DNA from: Actinoplanes sp. DH11
Lineage (GTDB): Bacteria > Actinomycetota > Actinomycetes > Mycobacteriales > Micromonosporaceae
DNA: 64,000 nucleotides
NCBI RefSeq assembly: GCF_020873875.1
Contig: NZ_JAHWGU010000006.1
Span: 186,001 to 250,000 of the forward strand
Direction of reading: 5' to 3'
Under the pieces are notes generated by a model. That model ran no database searches. It was not told the DNA's origin and worked only from the letters and a program-made list of their open reading frames with translations. This document shows, in pieces, positions 26,373-34,869 of the stretch. Made by a program: the position numbers and the translations under genes. Within the stretch, counting starts at the first letter, position 1; every line of letters begins with the position of its first letter.

Positions 26373-27122
26373 TCAGGCCAGGACGAAGGTGTAGCCCTTC
26401 GCCTTTAGTTTGCGGATCGTGTTGTTGAGCGACGCCACGGTTTGGCTGCGGTTGCCGCCGCCGTCGTGCATCAGGACCACGCCACCGGGCCGGGTGTTGT
26501 TCACCGCGCGCTTGGTGATGGTGGCGGAGCCGGGGCGTTCCCAGTCGCGCGTGTCGACGGTCCAGCCGAGAATGCGCAGGCCCTCGTTGCGGACGACGGC
26601 CCGCGTACGCGTGTTGCTCGAACCGTAAGGGAAGCGGAAGACCTTCGGGCTCCGGCCGGTCACCGACTTGATTTTGCTTTGGGTGTACTTGACCTGGGAC
26701 CGGGCGGCTGCTGTGGACAGCTTGCGGAAGTCCGGGTGGTTGCGGCTGTGGTTGCACAGCCGGTGACCCTCGCGGACGACCCGGCGTGCCGTGGCGCGGT
26801 AGGGGCCGACGTTGTTGCCGAGCATGCAGAACGTCGCCTTGACGTTGTTGCGGCGCAGGATGTCCAGGATCTGTGGCGTGTACTTCGACGGCCCGTCGTC
26901 GAAGGTCAGGGCGACCGTCTTGCGCTTGCCCGCGACCGCGGTGAACTGGGCGGCCGTCGTCACCTCGACTGCCTGCGCCGCCTCGGTGACGACCGCCCCC
27001 GTGACGGCCGTCTCTGTGAGCGGCACCTTCGTGATCGGCGCGGCGGTGGCCGGGCCGGCGGTGGCGGTCAGGGCGAGTGAGCTGAGCATCAGGCCGGCGG
27101 TGAGCGCGGCAGCGATCCTCAT
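26373..27122 (-). CDS. Secreted polysaccharide deacetylase (CE4 family)
   Basis: A 249-residue exported enzyme: signal peptide 1-28 (MRIAAALTAGLMLSSLALTA...). The NodB/CE4 domain has motif 1 TFDDGPSKYT (catalytic base and zinc Asp), motif 2 as NHSRNHPDF (H-x3-H zinc ligands), motif 3 RFPYGSSN, a WTVDTRDW motif and VVLMHDGGGNRSQTV. It removes N-acetyl groups from peptidoglycan or chitin-like polymers. It is monocistronic. The 190 bp downstream (26181-26372) contains only short GTCGTCGGCC-type repeats. Confidence 0.9.
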   Translation of the reverse strand: MRIAAALTAGLMLSSLALTATAGPATAAPITKVPLTETAVTGAVVTEAAQAVEVTTAAQFTAVAGKRKTVALTFDDGPSKYTPQILDILRRNNVKATFCMLGNNVGPYRATARRVVREGHRLCNHSRNHPDFRKLSTAAARSQVKYTQSKIKSVTGRSPKVFRFPYGSSNTRTRAVVRNEGLRILGWTVDTRDWERPGSATITKRAVNNTRPGGVVLMHDGGGNRSQTVASLNNTIRKLKAKGYTFVLA

Positions 27123-27307
27123 GCGTCAACCAGCCCGGTGCGGATCCTCGGCGCGGTGGTACTCATGGCATTCCTCCCCGTTCGCACGGCGGACACGGTC
27201 GATGTCCCGCATCCGCTCGGGTCCGAGAATGCCGCCACACCGGGGCCGGGGCCATCCGTCGATCGACTGCTACCTGCCCGCCGACGGACGGGTCGTGCGC
27301 CCCGGCA

Positions 27308-27787
27308 TCACCGCTGTGACTCGAAGTGCTCCTTCATTGACGGGTAGTAGTCGTCGAACGACACGGCCGGCTCGCCGTTGCGGGCGGCGACCAACAGGTC
27401 CAGGTAGTACTCCCAGCCGGGACCGACCTCGCCGACAGTCTCCTGGCCGGTCAGGTGATGGGTGAACCGCAGCTCGGTCACGCCGGCGCTCTCCGTGAGC
27501 GCCAGCTCCAGGTTCCAGCTGCCGTGGTCGTCGACGGCCGACAGCACCAGCCGAGCGGGCGGCTCGCAGGCGTCGATCGTCACGTCCATCCAGGGCCGTC
27601 CCTCCTCCTGGGCCATCTGCACCTTGATCGTGTTGCCCGGCGCCGCGTCGCCCTGCCAGGGGCCGAACCAGCGCGCCGTACGCTCCGATTCGGTGATGCT
27701 CGCCCAGACGTCGTCGATGGGTGCGCGGAACGTGCGGGTCAGCACGAGATCGTTGCCGAACAGCCGGCCGGTCGGGGTGGGGCTCAT
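27308..27787 (-). CDS. SRPBCC (AHSA1-type) domain protein
   Basis: A 159-residue START-like protein: LVLTRTFRAPIDDVWASITESERTARWFGPW at the N-terminus and GWEYYLDLLVAARNG near the end are typical of AHSA1-like SRPBCC proteins, which bind hydrophobic ligands in a deep cavity. It overlaps the upstream ArsR gene by ATGA and is translated from the same mRNA. This is the two-gene form of the arrangement seen fused at 8235-9032. Confidence 0.9.
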   Translation of the reverse strand: MSPTPTGRLFGNDLVLTRTFRAPIDDVWASITESERTARWFGPWQGDAAPGNTIKVQMAQEEGRPWMDVTIDACEPPARLVLSAVDDHGSWNLELALTESAGVTELRFTHHLTGQETVGEVGPGWEYYLDLLVAARNGEPAVSFDDYYPSMKEHFESQR

Positions 27788-28194
27788 GCGGACTCCTCAT
27801 GGAACGGTGCGTCGGATGTGCCGGGCGGGACGTCGTGCCGGGTGGTGTCGCGGTGCTCCCGGTGGGTGGTGTCGCGGCGCTCGCGGCGGGTGCGGTAGAC
27901 CTCGGTCTCCAGCGCGTCGAAGCGGCGCGACCAGGCGTCCGGGCTGCGCACCAGCTCCAGCCAGCCGGCCAGCTCGGACAGCGGCGCGGTGTCGATCGTG
28001 TAGACCCGGCGCCGGCCGTCGACACTGTCGCGCACCAGACCGGCCTCGCGCAGCACCCGCAGGTGACGGCTCACCGCGGGGCGGCTGATCGCGAACCGGT
28101 CGGCGATCTGCCCGGCCGCGAGCGGCTCGTCGCGCAGCATCAGCAGGATCTCCCGCCGCACCGGGTCGGCGATCGCTCCGGCCACCTCGTCCAC
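27784..28194 (-). CDS. ArsR-family repressor, partner of the SRPBCC protein
   Basis: A 136-residue winged-helix regulator: IADPVRREILLMLRDEPLAAGQIADRFAISRPAVSRHLRVLREAGLVRDSVDGRRRVYTID. No metal-binding CxC is present, so it is not an arsenic sensor. The C-terminal 35 residues are rich in Arg, Thr and His. The GTG start lies 7 nt after TACGCT, which is itself in the right arm of a 12-bp inverted repeat. Autorepression is therefore likely. Confidence 0.85.
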   Translation of the reverse strand: MDEVAGAIADPVRREILLMLRDEPLAAGQIADRFAISRPAVSRHLRVLREAGLVRDSVDGRRRVYTIDTAPLSELAGWLELVRSPDAWSRRFDALETEVYRTRRERRDTTHREHRDTTRHDVPPGTSDAPFHEESA

Positions 28195-28198
28195 GCAC

Positions 28199-28226
28199 GG
28201 AAGCGTAACCCACTGGTTACGCTTCC
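28199..28226 (-). promoter_or_regulatory. ArsR operator overlapping the -10 box
   Basis: A perfect 12-bp inverted repeat, GGAAGCGTAACC and its complement around a 4-nt CACT centre. On the minus strand the arm nearer the gene contains TACGCT, the -10 of the leaderless ArsR transcript, 7 nt before GTG. Bound repressor would block the promoter. Confidence 0.75.
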
Positions 28227-28310
28227 GGCAATGATGCGCTGGCGTCGGCACAGAAGCGCCCGGTCGGCGAGTGAGGTGGGAAGACGACCGGCGACCGGCC
28301 GGTTTGCCGG

Positions 28311-28886
28311 TCAACCCGGCAGGGACTTGGCGGCGCAGCGTGGGCAGCGCGTCGGGCACGGTGTCCGGGGCGCCGCTGAGGTGAGGCCGCTGAGGTGCAG
28401 GACGGCGGCCACGGACTCGTCGAAGGTCGAACTCTCGGGCAGGACGTGTTCGCCGGGAAGTCCGAGGAGGTCGCGGTCCGCGTACCACTGGCGCATCTGA
28501 TCCTCGGAGACCGGGATGGGCTCGGCGCGCCGGTGGTGGCGGCGCACCGTCTCCGCGAAGGACACCTCCAGGTAGAAGACCGCGGTGGGGCCGGGATGGT
28601 CGGCGACGAGCCGGCGCAGCATCGTGCCGTGGCCGGCGGAGTCCAGGATGCCTTCGAGGATGACGTGGTAGCCGAAGCCGAGCGTGGTGCGCACGGTGGC
28701 GTCGATCAGGGCCGGCGCCACCGGTTCGTGCGCGGTGCCGCCGTGTTCGCGCAGCAGCACCCGGCGCAGATAGTCCTGTTCGACGAGGGCGGCGCCGCGA
28801 CCGTACCGGCGGCGCACCTCCCGGGCCGTCGTCGACTTGCCGCTGCCGGAGTTGCCGCGGATCACGACCAGTGTGGGTGCGGGCAC
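28311..28886 (-). CDS. P-loop kinase (zeta-toxin/AAA_33-like)
   Basis: A 191-residue nucleotide-binding protein with a clear Walker A near the N-terminus (GNSGSGKST, Lys17) and a kinase-like acidic segment (VEQDYLRRVLL). HVILEGILDSAGH and AVFYLEVSFAETVRRHHRR are typical of the AAA_33/adenylate-kinase-like group. It likely phosphorylates a small molecule or nucleotide. No antitoxin gene is adjacent, so a toxin role is not supported. The GTG follows CACAAT with a 6-nt gap, a plausible leaderless start. Confidence 0.8.
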   Translation of the reverse strand: MPAPTLVVIRGNSGSGKSTTAREVRRRYGRGAALVEQDYLRRVLLREHGGTAHEPVAPALIDATVRTTLGFGYHVILEGILDSAGHGTMLRRLVADHPGPTAVFYLEVSFAETVRRHHRRAEPIPVSEDQMRQWYADRDLLGLPGEHVLPESSTFDESVAAVLHLSGLTSAAPRTPCPTRCPRCAAKSLPG

Positions 28887-28958
28887 CGGGTCATTGTGTA
28901 CGCCGCGCCACGGCCCCGCGACGCTGGGTACGAAGGGGCGCGGCCTAGACTCGGGCGG

Positions 28959-29831
28959 ATGCGTTATCGCTCCAGCGAAGAGGACAGTGCCCGCTGGCGG
29001 GGCTTCCCGTTCCGGGCGGGCGACATCGTGATCAGCACCCGGTCCAAGAGCGGCACCACCTGGATGCAGATGATCTGCGCGCTGCTCGTGTTCCGGACCC
29101 CGGAGCTGCCGGCGCCGCTGCCCGCGCTGTCGCCGTGGCTGGATTGGCTGGTGACGCCGGAACAGGAAGTGTACGACCGGCTCGCCGCGCAACAGCACCG
29201 GCGTTTCATCAAGACGCACACGCCGCTCGACGGGGTGCCGCTCCACGACCGGGTGCACTACATCGTGGTGGCGCGGCATCCGCTGGACATGGCCGTCTCG
29301 CTCTACCACCAGGGCGCCAACATCGACCGTGACCGGCTGAGCGCGCTCACCGGCGTGCCGCAGGCCACCGGCCCGGCGCCGGAGCGCCCGTCCCCGCACT
29401 CCTGGCTGGTGAAGTGGATCGACGGGGACCACGATCCGCGTACGGAACTCGACTCCCTGCCCGGCGTCCTGTGGCACCTGTCGGACGCGTGGCGGCGACG
29501 GGCCGCGCCGAACGTGCTGCTGGTGCACTACGACGACCTGCTGACCGACCTCGCCGGACAGATGCGCCACCTCGCCGCGTGGCTCGGCATCACCGTGCCC
29601 GAGGACCGCTGGCCGGCGCTCGTCCAGGCCGCCACCTTCGGCGCGATGCGGCAGCGGGCGCCGGAGCTGGTGCCGGGCGGGAACGGCGTGCTCAAGAGCG
29701 ACCGGGCCTTCTTCCACGCGGGACGCTCCGGCGCCGGCCGCGAGATGCTCGATGCCGCGGAGTTCGACCGCTACCAGCGGCGGGTCACCGAACTGGCCGA
29801 GCCGGGCCTGCCGGCCTGGCTGCACCGCTGA
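28959..29831 (+). CDS. Sulfotransferase
   Basis: A 290-residue cytosolic sulfotransferase. The 5'-phosphosulfate-binding loop is RSKSGTTWMQ (28-37). The 3'-phosphate motif region is VVARHPLDMAVSLYHQ. The C-terminal cofactor loop resembles AFFHAGRSGAGREML. It would transfer sulfate from PAPS to a small acceptor. The start ATG lies 7 nt after TAGACT, so it is probably leaderless. No biosynthetic cluster is adjacent. Confidence 0.85.
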   Translation: MRYRSSEEDSARWRGFPFRAGDIVISTRSKSGTTWMQMICALLVFRTPELPAPLPALSPWLDWLVTPEQEVYDRLAAQQHRRFIKTHTPLDGVPLHDRVHYIVVARHPLDMAVSLYHQGANIDRDRLSALTGVPQATGPAPERPSPHSWLVKWIDGDHDPRTELDSLPGVLWHLSDAWRRRAAPNVLLVHYDDLLTDLAGQMRHLAAWLGITVPEDRWPALVQAATFGAMRQRAPELVPGGNGVLKSDRAFFHAGRSGAGREMLDAAEFDRYQRRVTELAEPGLPAWLHR

Positions 29832-29862
29832 GCACGCCGCAGCCGCCCGGCCAGGTCCGGTC

Positions 29863-30765
29863 TCACCCCTGAGCGCTCGCCAGCAGGGTCCGCAGGATGT
29901 CGGTGGTGTGGGTCCAGAGCAGGGCGCCGCCGGCGCCCGGCGGGAGGTGGCGTTCGGCGTCGGGCAGGCGGGTCGCCAGGGTGGCGCCCAGGTCGGGGGA
30001 GTGCACCGGGCTGGTGTCGGCGGCGCCGTACCAGAGGTGTACCGGCACCCGCACCCGCGCCAGGTCGAACGGCCAGCGGGCGGAGGCCAGCACGGTGTCG
30101 CGGGCGTAACCGGCGGGGCCCGGCGCCAAGGCGTCGGACATGGCGTGGCGGTACGCGGCCTCGAACACCGGGTCGGTGTAAACGGCGCGGTCGGCGGCAC
30201 CGGACATGTCCAGGATGCGCTGCCAGAAGGCGTCCGGATCCCCGTACCCGGCGAAGAAGGTCTCCGCCCCGGCCGGGTCGGTCCGCACCGCCTCGACCAT
30301 CGCGGTGACGTCGGCGGGCAGGGCCGCGGCGAACGAGGGGTGCGCCAGTTCGTCGGTGCCGGCGACCACGGCGGCCGCGGTGAGCACGCCGGTGGCGGCG
30401 CAGGCCAGCAGGAACGGGGCGCCCTGGGAGAAGCCGACACCGCGTACGCCGGTGATGTCGCGCAGCCGGAACATCTCGGCGACGTCGGTGGCGAAACCGA
30501 GCAGGTCGCGGCCGGGGTCCGGGTCGGAGGCGCCGAGGCCGGGCCGGTCCGCCGAGATCAGGCGGATGCCGAGGCCGCCGAGGAGGTGGGTGCCGAAACC
30601 GAGGTGGCGGCCGGTGGCGGCGCCGGGGCAGAACAGGATCGGGCGGCCGTCCGAGGGGCCCCACTCGGACCAGGCCAGCCGGCGCCCGCCGGGGAGCCGG
30701 GTGGTGCCGAGGCGGTCCGGTGCCGCCACGCCGAACGTGTCATGTTGATCAACTGAGGGACTCAC
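29863..30765 (-). CDS. Alpha/beta-hydrolase
   Basis: A 300-residue serine hydrolase. The oxyanion region is PILFCPGAATGRH. The nucleophile elbow is GVGFSQGAP (Ser in FSQGA). A late acid region is WYGAADTSPVHS, and the catalytic His is probably in the ERHLPPGAG segment. Substrate unknown; epoxide hydrolase, esterase and lactonase relatives all look alike at this level. The GTG at 30765 was preferred. GTG 30729 would give 288 residues starting VAAPDRLGTTRL and is equally defensible. Confidence 0.8.
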   Translation of the reverse strand: MSPSVDQHDTFGVAAPDRLGTTRLPGGRRLAWSEWGPSDGRPILFCPGAATGRHLGFGTHLLGGLGIRLISADRPGLGASDPDPGRDLLGFATDVAEMFRLRDITGVRGVGFSQGAPFLLACAATGVLTAAAVVAGTDELAHPSFAAALPADVTAMVEAVRTDPAGAETFFAGYGDPDAFWQRILDMSGAADRAVYTDPVFEAAYRHAMSDALAPGPAGYARDTVLASARWPFDLARVRVPVHLWYGAADTSPVHSPDLGATLATRLPDAERHLPPGAGGALLWTHTTDILRTLLASAQG

Positions 30766-30853
30766 GAGAGGCCATTGTGGCGGGGCACGATCGGCCTGTC
30801 GCGCGATTTTCGGCCACCGCGCGGGCCCCGGCCGCCACGGCGATCGCGGCCGA

Positions 30854-31816
30854 TCAGAGCGTGTCCGGGGACGGCAGTTCGTTGAGCCAGGCCGCCGGCG
30901 CCGAGCGGAACGCCTCGTCGACCGGCACGGCCGCACCCCGCAGCGCCCGCTGCCAGGCCGCCGCCCGCGACACCCGGGTGACCCGGCAGGCCAGGGTGAC
31001 CGAGCGGCGCAGCGTGGCAGCGCCGGCCAGGTCGGACCACGGTTCCAGGTACGCGTCGCGCAGCCGGGGGAGTTCACGGGAGCGTTCGGCCGGGTCCAGC
31101 GCGTCGTGCACGACGTTCAGGGCGACGAGCAGTGAACCGAACGGGTGGCCCGCACTGGCGTCCCCCCAGTCGAAGAACCGCAGGTCGGCGAAGACGTTGT
31201 CGTCGTGCAGGTCGTCGTGCTGCAGGGCCGCCGGGATGCCGTCGGCGGCCAGTTCGGCGCACCACTCGCCGAACTCGGGGACGAGCGCCGGGACGGCCGG
31301 GTCGACGCCGGCGCGGACCTGCGGGTCGGCGAGCAGCGCGGCCAGGGTGGCGGGGAGGTGCGCGACCCGCTGATCGGGTACGCCGCCCGCGATCAGCTCC
31401 GGCACGTGCGGCGTGGTGGCGCGCTGCAGGGCCGCGTACGCCTGGAGCATGCGCGGCCACGTCGCCGTCCGGTCCCGCGTCAGCATCGTCGTCTCGCGCA
31501 GGGTCGGGCCGGCGTCGGCGGTGAGCAGCCAGCCGCGTTCCGGGTCGGCCGCGAGCGGCGGCAGCGTGGCGCCGGGGGCGATGGTGGTCAGCGCCTCGGC
31601 GAGGGCGGCCTCGTACCGGCAGCCGGTGATGTTGGCCTTGAACCAGTGCGGGCCGGCGGTGGTCGGCACGCGGTGGGTGACCGACCAGGGGCGTACCCGG
31701 AAGCGTTCGATCTCGCCGGTGACCGGGGTGCCGAGCCGGGCCAGCCGGTCGGTGACCCAGCCGTCGGCCTCGGCCTGCCACGCGGGATCTGTCCAGTCGT
31801 CGGTGCGCACGGTCAT
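30854..31816 (-). CDS. Aminoglycoside-phosphotransferase-fold kinase
   Basis: A 320-residue APH/choline-kinase-like protein. The Brenner motif is LQHDDLHDDNVF (catalytic Asp, metal Asn) and the DFG equivalent is FFDWGDASAGHPF. Members phosphorylate aminoglycosides, homoserine, choline or related small molecules. There is no resistance-gene context, so the substrate is open. ATG 31816 was chosen over an upstream ATG at 31840 that has no conserved residues behind it. It ends 14 bp upstream of the photolyase gene's stop side and is on the same strand. Confidence 0.8.
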   Translation of the reverse strand: MTVRTDDWTDPAWQAEADGWVTDRLARLGTPVTGEIERFRVRPWSVTHRVPTTAGPHWFKANITGCRYEAALAEALTTIAPGATLPPLAADPERGWLLTADAGPTLRETTMLTRDRTATWPRMLQAYAALQRATTPHVPELIAGGVPDQRVAHLPATLAALLADPQVRAGVDPAVPALVPEFGEWCAELAADGIPAALQHDDLHDDNVFADLRFFDWGDASAGHPFGSLLVALNVVHDALDPAERSRELPRLRDAYLEPWSDLAGAATLRRSVTLACRVTRVSRAAAWQRALRGAAVPVDEAFRSAPAAWLNELPSPDTL

Positions 31817-31829
31817 CGACCCTACGGTG

Positions 31830-33290
31830 TCAGGGCGCACGCGAGCCGCGGACCTTCTCCTGTTCGAGCACGGCGTCGAGGTCGGCCAGCCGGTGCAGGC
31901 CCTGCAGCGGCCGGCGCATCCGGTGGTTGCCGGCCAGCGCGTTCTCGTGGCGGGCCAGGAAGTTCCAGTACCCGGCGGTGTACGGGCAGGCGTCGTCCCC
32001 GGTCCGCGCCTTCGGGTCGTACCGGCAGCCGCCGCAGTAGTCGCTCATCCGGTGGATGTAGGCGCCGCCGGCCGCGTACGGCTTGCTGCTCATCCGGCCG
32101 CCGTCGGCGAACTGGCTCATCCCGATCACGTTCGCCGTCATCACCCACTCGTACCCGTCGACGAAGCACCGGTGGAACCAGTCGGCGACCGCGCCGGGCC
32201 GCCAGCCGCGCTGCATCGCGTAGTTGCCGAGCACCATCAGCCGGGGGATGTGGTGCACCCAGCCACGGTCGCGGACCCCGGCCAGCACGTCGGAGAGGCA
32301 GCGCGCCTGCACCGCGCCGGCGTCCAGGTCGGCGAACCACCGGGGCAGTTCGTGGCGGGCGTGCAGTTCGTTGGCGGCCCGGTAGTCGGGCTCGAAGTAC
32401 CAGTACAGGTGCCAGACGAAGTCGCGCCAGCCCAGAATCTGCCGGATGAGGCCTTCGACGCTCGCCAGCGGCGCCGAACCCTCGCGGTACGCCTGCTCGG
32501 CCTGCTCCACCACCTCGAGCGGGTCCAGCAGCCCCAGGTTGATCGCCGGGCTCAGCATGCTGTGCGCCATCGACGGGTCACCGGCCAGCATGGCGTCCTC
32601 GTGCGGCCCGAACGCGGGCAGCCGGTGCCGGGCGAAGTGCCGCAGCCGGTCCAGCGCCTCGGACCGGGTCACCGGGAACAGCCGCGGGCCGTCGTTGCCG
32701 ACGAACTCGATGCCGTCGTCGCGCTGCCAGCGGTCCAGGTCGGCGCGGACCTGCTCGTCGATCTCGTCCTCGGTGATCGCCGGGGGAGCGGGCACATCGA
32801 GGCGGTCCGCGCCGCGCGGTGGCGGCTCGCGGTTGTCGGTGTCCAGGTTCCACCGGCCGCCGGCGGGTTCGGTGCCGTCCATCAGCACGTCGTGACGGCG
32901 CCGGGCGTACCGGTAGAAATCCTCCAGCCGCAGGTGGGCGCGCCCGTCCGCCCAGGCCACGAAGTCCTGCGGCGCGGTGACGAACCCGCGCGGCGGCAGC
33001 ATCTCGACATCGGGCAGCCGCCGGACCAGGGCCCGCGCCGCGCGGGACGTGGGATGGCAGACGCTCACCGGCTCGGTCAGGGCTTCGGCGTACGTCTCCG
33101 CCCGCACCAGCCGCACGTCGCCGCCCTGAGCGGCCCGGTGCCGCAGCGCGGAGAGCACCAGGTGTGCCTTCTGCCGGTGGAAGACGCGGCGCCGGAACAC
33201 CGCCTTCGACTCGACGAGCAGCACCGGCTGATCGGGGCCGTCGAGGAAGTGCGGGCCGAGCTGGTCGGCGAAGAGCCAGCGGCGTTTCAT
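31830..33290 (-). CDS. Fe-S bacterial cryptochrome/(6-4) photolyase (PhrB class)
   Basis: A 486-residue DNA-repair flavoprotein of the FeS-BCP class (PF04244). It begins MKRRWLFADQLGPHF after a GGAGGGG ribosome site. Cys331, Cys419, Cys422 and Cys435 (RCLSD; DYCGGCRYDP; DACPYTAGYW) have exactly the spacing of the [4Fe-4S] ligands recalled for Agrobacterium PhrB (each offset by 19). The C-terminal FAD region is also recognisable (WVHHIPRLMVLGNYAM; MTANVIGMSQFADGG). It should repair (6-4) photoproducts in blue light. A frame extending 60 codons upstream is not conserved. Confidence 0.9.
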   Translation of the reverse strand: MKRRWLFADQLGPHFLDGPDQPVLLVESKAVFRRRVFHRQKAHLVLSALRHRAAQGGDVRLVRAETYAEALTEPVSVCHPTSRAARALVRRLPDVEMLPPRGFVTAPQDFVAWADGRAHLRLEDFYRYARRRHDVLMDGTEPAGGRWNLDTDNREPPPRGADRLDVPAPPAITEDEIDEQVRADLDRWQRDDGIEFVGNDGPRLFPVTRSEALDRLRHFARHRLPAFGPHEDAMLAGDPSMAHSMLSPAINLGLLDPLEVVEQAEQAYREGSAPLASVEGLIRQILGWRDFVWHLYWYFEPDYRAANELHARHELPRWFADLDAGAVQARCLSDVLAGVRDRGWVHHIPRLMVLGNYAMQRGWRPGAVADWFHRCFVDGYEWVMTANVIGMSQFADGGRMSSKPYAAGGAYIHRMSDYCGGCRYDPKARTGDDACPYTAGYWNFLARHENALAGNHRMRRPLQGLHRLADLDAVLEQEKVRGSRAP

Positions 33291-33469
33291 GACGTGCTTC
33301 CCCTCCGGCCACGGCGGGATCCAAGCGGCACTGCGCGCCCAGGGCCAGCGTAAACGGGCCGCGACCGCTGCCGGGGGAGAACCACATCGCGTCCCGCCAT
33401 CCACCCCTGGCGCGGCGACGCCAGCCGCGTCCGGGCCCGGTATCGCCGGACGGGCCCTCCCCGGCGACA

Positions 33470-33546
33470 TGTTGATCTGCTGGCGCTACGAAATCGCTGT
33501 GATCAAGGGGTGGAAACCGCGATTTCGCATCGCTAGCAGATCAACA
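33470..33546. repeat. 77-bp palindromic element, copy 1
   Basis: 28-nt arms (33470-33497 and 33519-33546) flank a 21-nt loop. 25 of 28 positions pair. The left arm begins TGTTGATCTGCTGGCGCT. The same element with the identical left arm and equal loop length is at 59704-59780. It lies in the intergenic gap upstream of the photolyase gene. Both copies encode the fortuitous peptide MLICWRYEIAVI, but the downstream frames differ. Confidence 0.85.
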
Positions 33547-33675
33547 CCCCGCCGCAGCGACATCCTGCGCGTCGTAGCGCGCGTGCTTTACTCGGACAAA
33601 ACGGTCTAAAGGGCTCGCGCTCCGGCGCTTGACAGACCCGGCAGGCCGGCGAGCACGCGGCACCGGCGGGCGGTG

Positions 33676-33780
33676 CCACGTGCTCGTGACCGGTCAGCGG
33701 ACGGGGCGTCGGCTGGTGTTGCGTGTTCGTGGCCGGTCAGTGCGTCGGCTGGTCTTGCGTGTTCGGGGCGGGTCAGCGGG
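33676..33780. repeat. Short tandem repeats downstream of the DUF4383 gene
   Basis: Three degenerate copies of GTGTTCGTGGCCGGTCAG followed by GCGTCGGCTGGTSTTGC begin at about 33679, 33722 and 33758 (periods 43 and 36 bp). They run into the 3' end of the DUF4383 gene. The remainder of 33291-33772, apart from the palindromic element, shows nothing. Confidence 0.6.
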
Positions 33781-34222
33781 CAGTGCGGCGGCCGGTGAGC
33801 AGACCCAGGGCGATCATGCCGAGGCCCAGGCCGAGGTGCAGCCAGTCGTCGGCCGGGTTGAGGGGCACGAAGTTGGCGCTCGAGTCCTGCCCGACCACCA
33901 TGCCGTAGAGCCAGAGCACCAGGTAGACGGCACCGCCGCCGATCAGGTAGGCGCGGGCGCCGGACACGGTCCGGGCCAGCGCCAGGCCGGCGGCCCCGAA
34001 GAGCAGGTGCACGATGTTGTGCAGCACCGACACCTGGAAGATGCCGAACAGGTGCGCCTCCGAGTGGTGACCGGCGAACGACATGGTGTCGTAGTCGGTG
34101 GTGATGCCGGGGATGAAACCGAGCACGCCGACGAGCAGGAACGTGGCCGCGACCACCAGGGCAGCGGTGCGGATCGGGGAACGGGTGGCTGCCGGAGTGC
34201 CGACCGCCGAACGGGAAGCCAT
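33773..34222 (-). CDS. DUF4383 membrane protein
   Basis: A 149-residue protein with four membrane helices. Family features are the first helix (TAALVVAATFLLVGVLGFIPG), the short H-rich loop with LFGIFQVSVLHNIVHLLFGAAGL, and a C-terminal DDWLHLGLGLGMIALGLL. DUF4383 proteins are widespread in actinobacteria and have no assigned function. The gene stands alone. Confidence 0.9.
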   Translation of the reverse strand: MASRSAVGTPAATRSPIRTAALVVAATFLLVGVLGFIPGITTDYDTMSFAGHHSEAHLFGIFQVSVLHNIVHLLFGAAGLALARTVSGARAYLIGGGAVYLVLWLYGMVVGQDSSANFVPLNPADDWLHLGLGLGMIALGLLTGRRTAR

Positions 34223-34356
34223 CTCAGAAAGTCCTCTCTGTCAGGAGAACGGCACATTCCCATGGCTGGATCGGACTAACGGCCCCGCCGGGCCTGGTTA
34301 GGCCCGGCGCGGCCGTCGCTCAGAACAAGCGGCGTCGCTCGGACGAGGGGCGTCGC

Positions 34357-34869
34357 TCAGAACAGGCGGTACGCGTCGATGACGGCGGCGATCTCGTCGG
34401 CCGCCGAGCGCAGCTCGTCCAGATCGGTCCCGGTGAAGTGGTGCGGCCGGGTGCCGAGGACGCAGTGCGCCCCGATCCGCTCGCCGCCGACCGTGACCGG
34501 CACACCGGCGTAGCTGGCGTAACCGTCCATGGTGACCAGCGGGTTGTGCGCCTGGTCCGGGTCGATCGTCGTGTCCGGCACCAGGTAGGGCGCGCCGCTG
34601 GTGACGGCCCGGGCACAGAACGACCACTCCGTGGGGGTGCCACCGACGCCGGCGAGCCAGCCGGTGACCCCGTGCGAGCCGGCCAGCAGCTGCGCCGAGT
34701 CGAACACCAGAGTGGTCAGGCTGACCGGCAGGCCGGTGCGGTGAGCGGTACGCGCGGTGATCTGGTCGAGGGTCGCGGTGAGACCCGGATGATCGAAGTC
34801 GATCGAGCCGAGCACCCGCATCCGCCGGGGGTCGGCAAGCGCTCCCGCGAACGCGTCGGTGGCGTTCAC
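34357..34869 (-). CDS. GAF-domain regulatory protein
   Basis: A 170-residue cytoplasmic protein that is a single GAF domain: SVTTLVFDSAQLLAGSHG-like strands, EWSFCARAVTSGAPYLVPDTTIDP, and FYAGVPVTVGGERIGAHCVLG-type core (here YASYAGVPVTVGG). Such stand-alone GAF proteins bind small ligands or chromophores in signalling. Its GTG overlaps the stop of the upstream gene (GTGA), so the two are co-translated. Confidence 0.8.
   Translation of the reverse strand: MNATDAFAGALADPRRMRVLGSIDFDHPGLTATLDQITARTAHRTGLPVSLTTLVFDSAQLLAGSHGVTGWLAGVGGTPTEWSFCARAVTSGAPYLVPDTTIDPDQAHNPLVTMDGYASYAGVPVTVGGERIGAHCVLGTRPHHFTGTDLDELRSAADEIAAVIDAYRLF

Noticed and set aside
28311..28886. Zeta toxin of a toxin-antitoxin pair
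   Set aside because: No adjacent antitoxin; the P-loop protein fits a general small-molecule kinase equally well.
33463..33609. Frames encoding MLICWRYEIAVI at both 77-bp elements
   Set aside because: The shared peptide is just the left arm of the palindrome; the continuations differ and lack ribosome sites.
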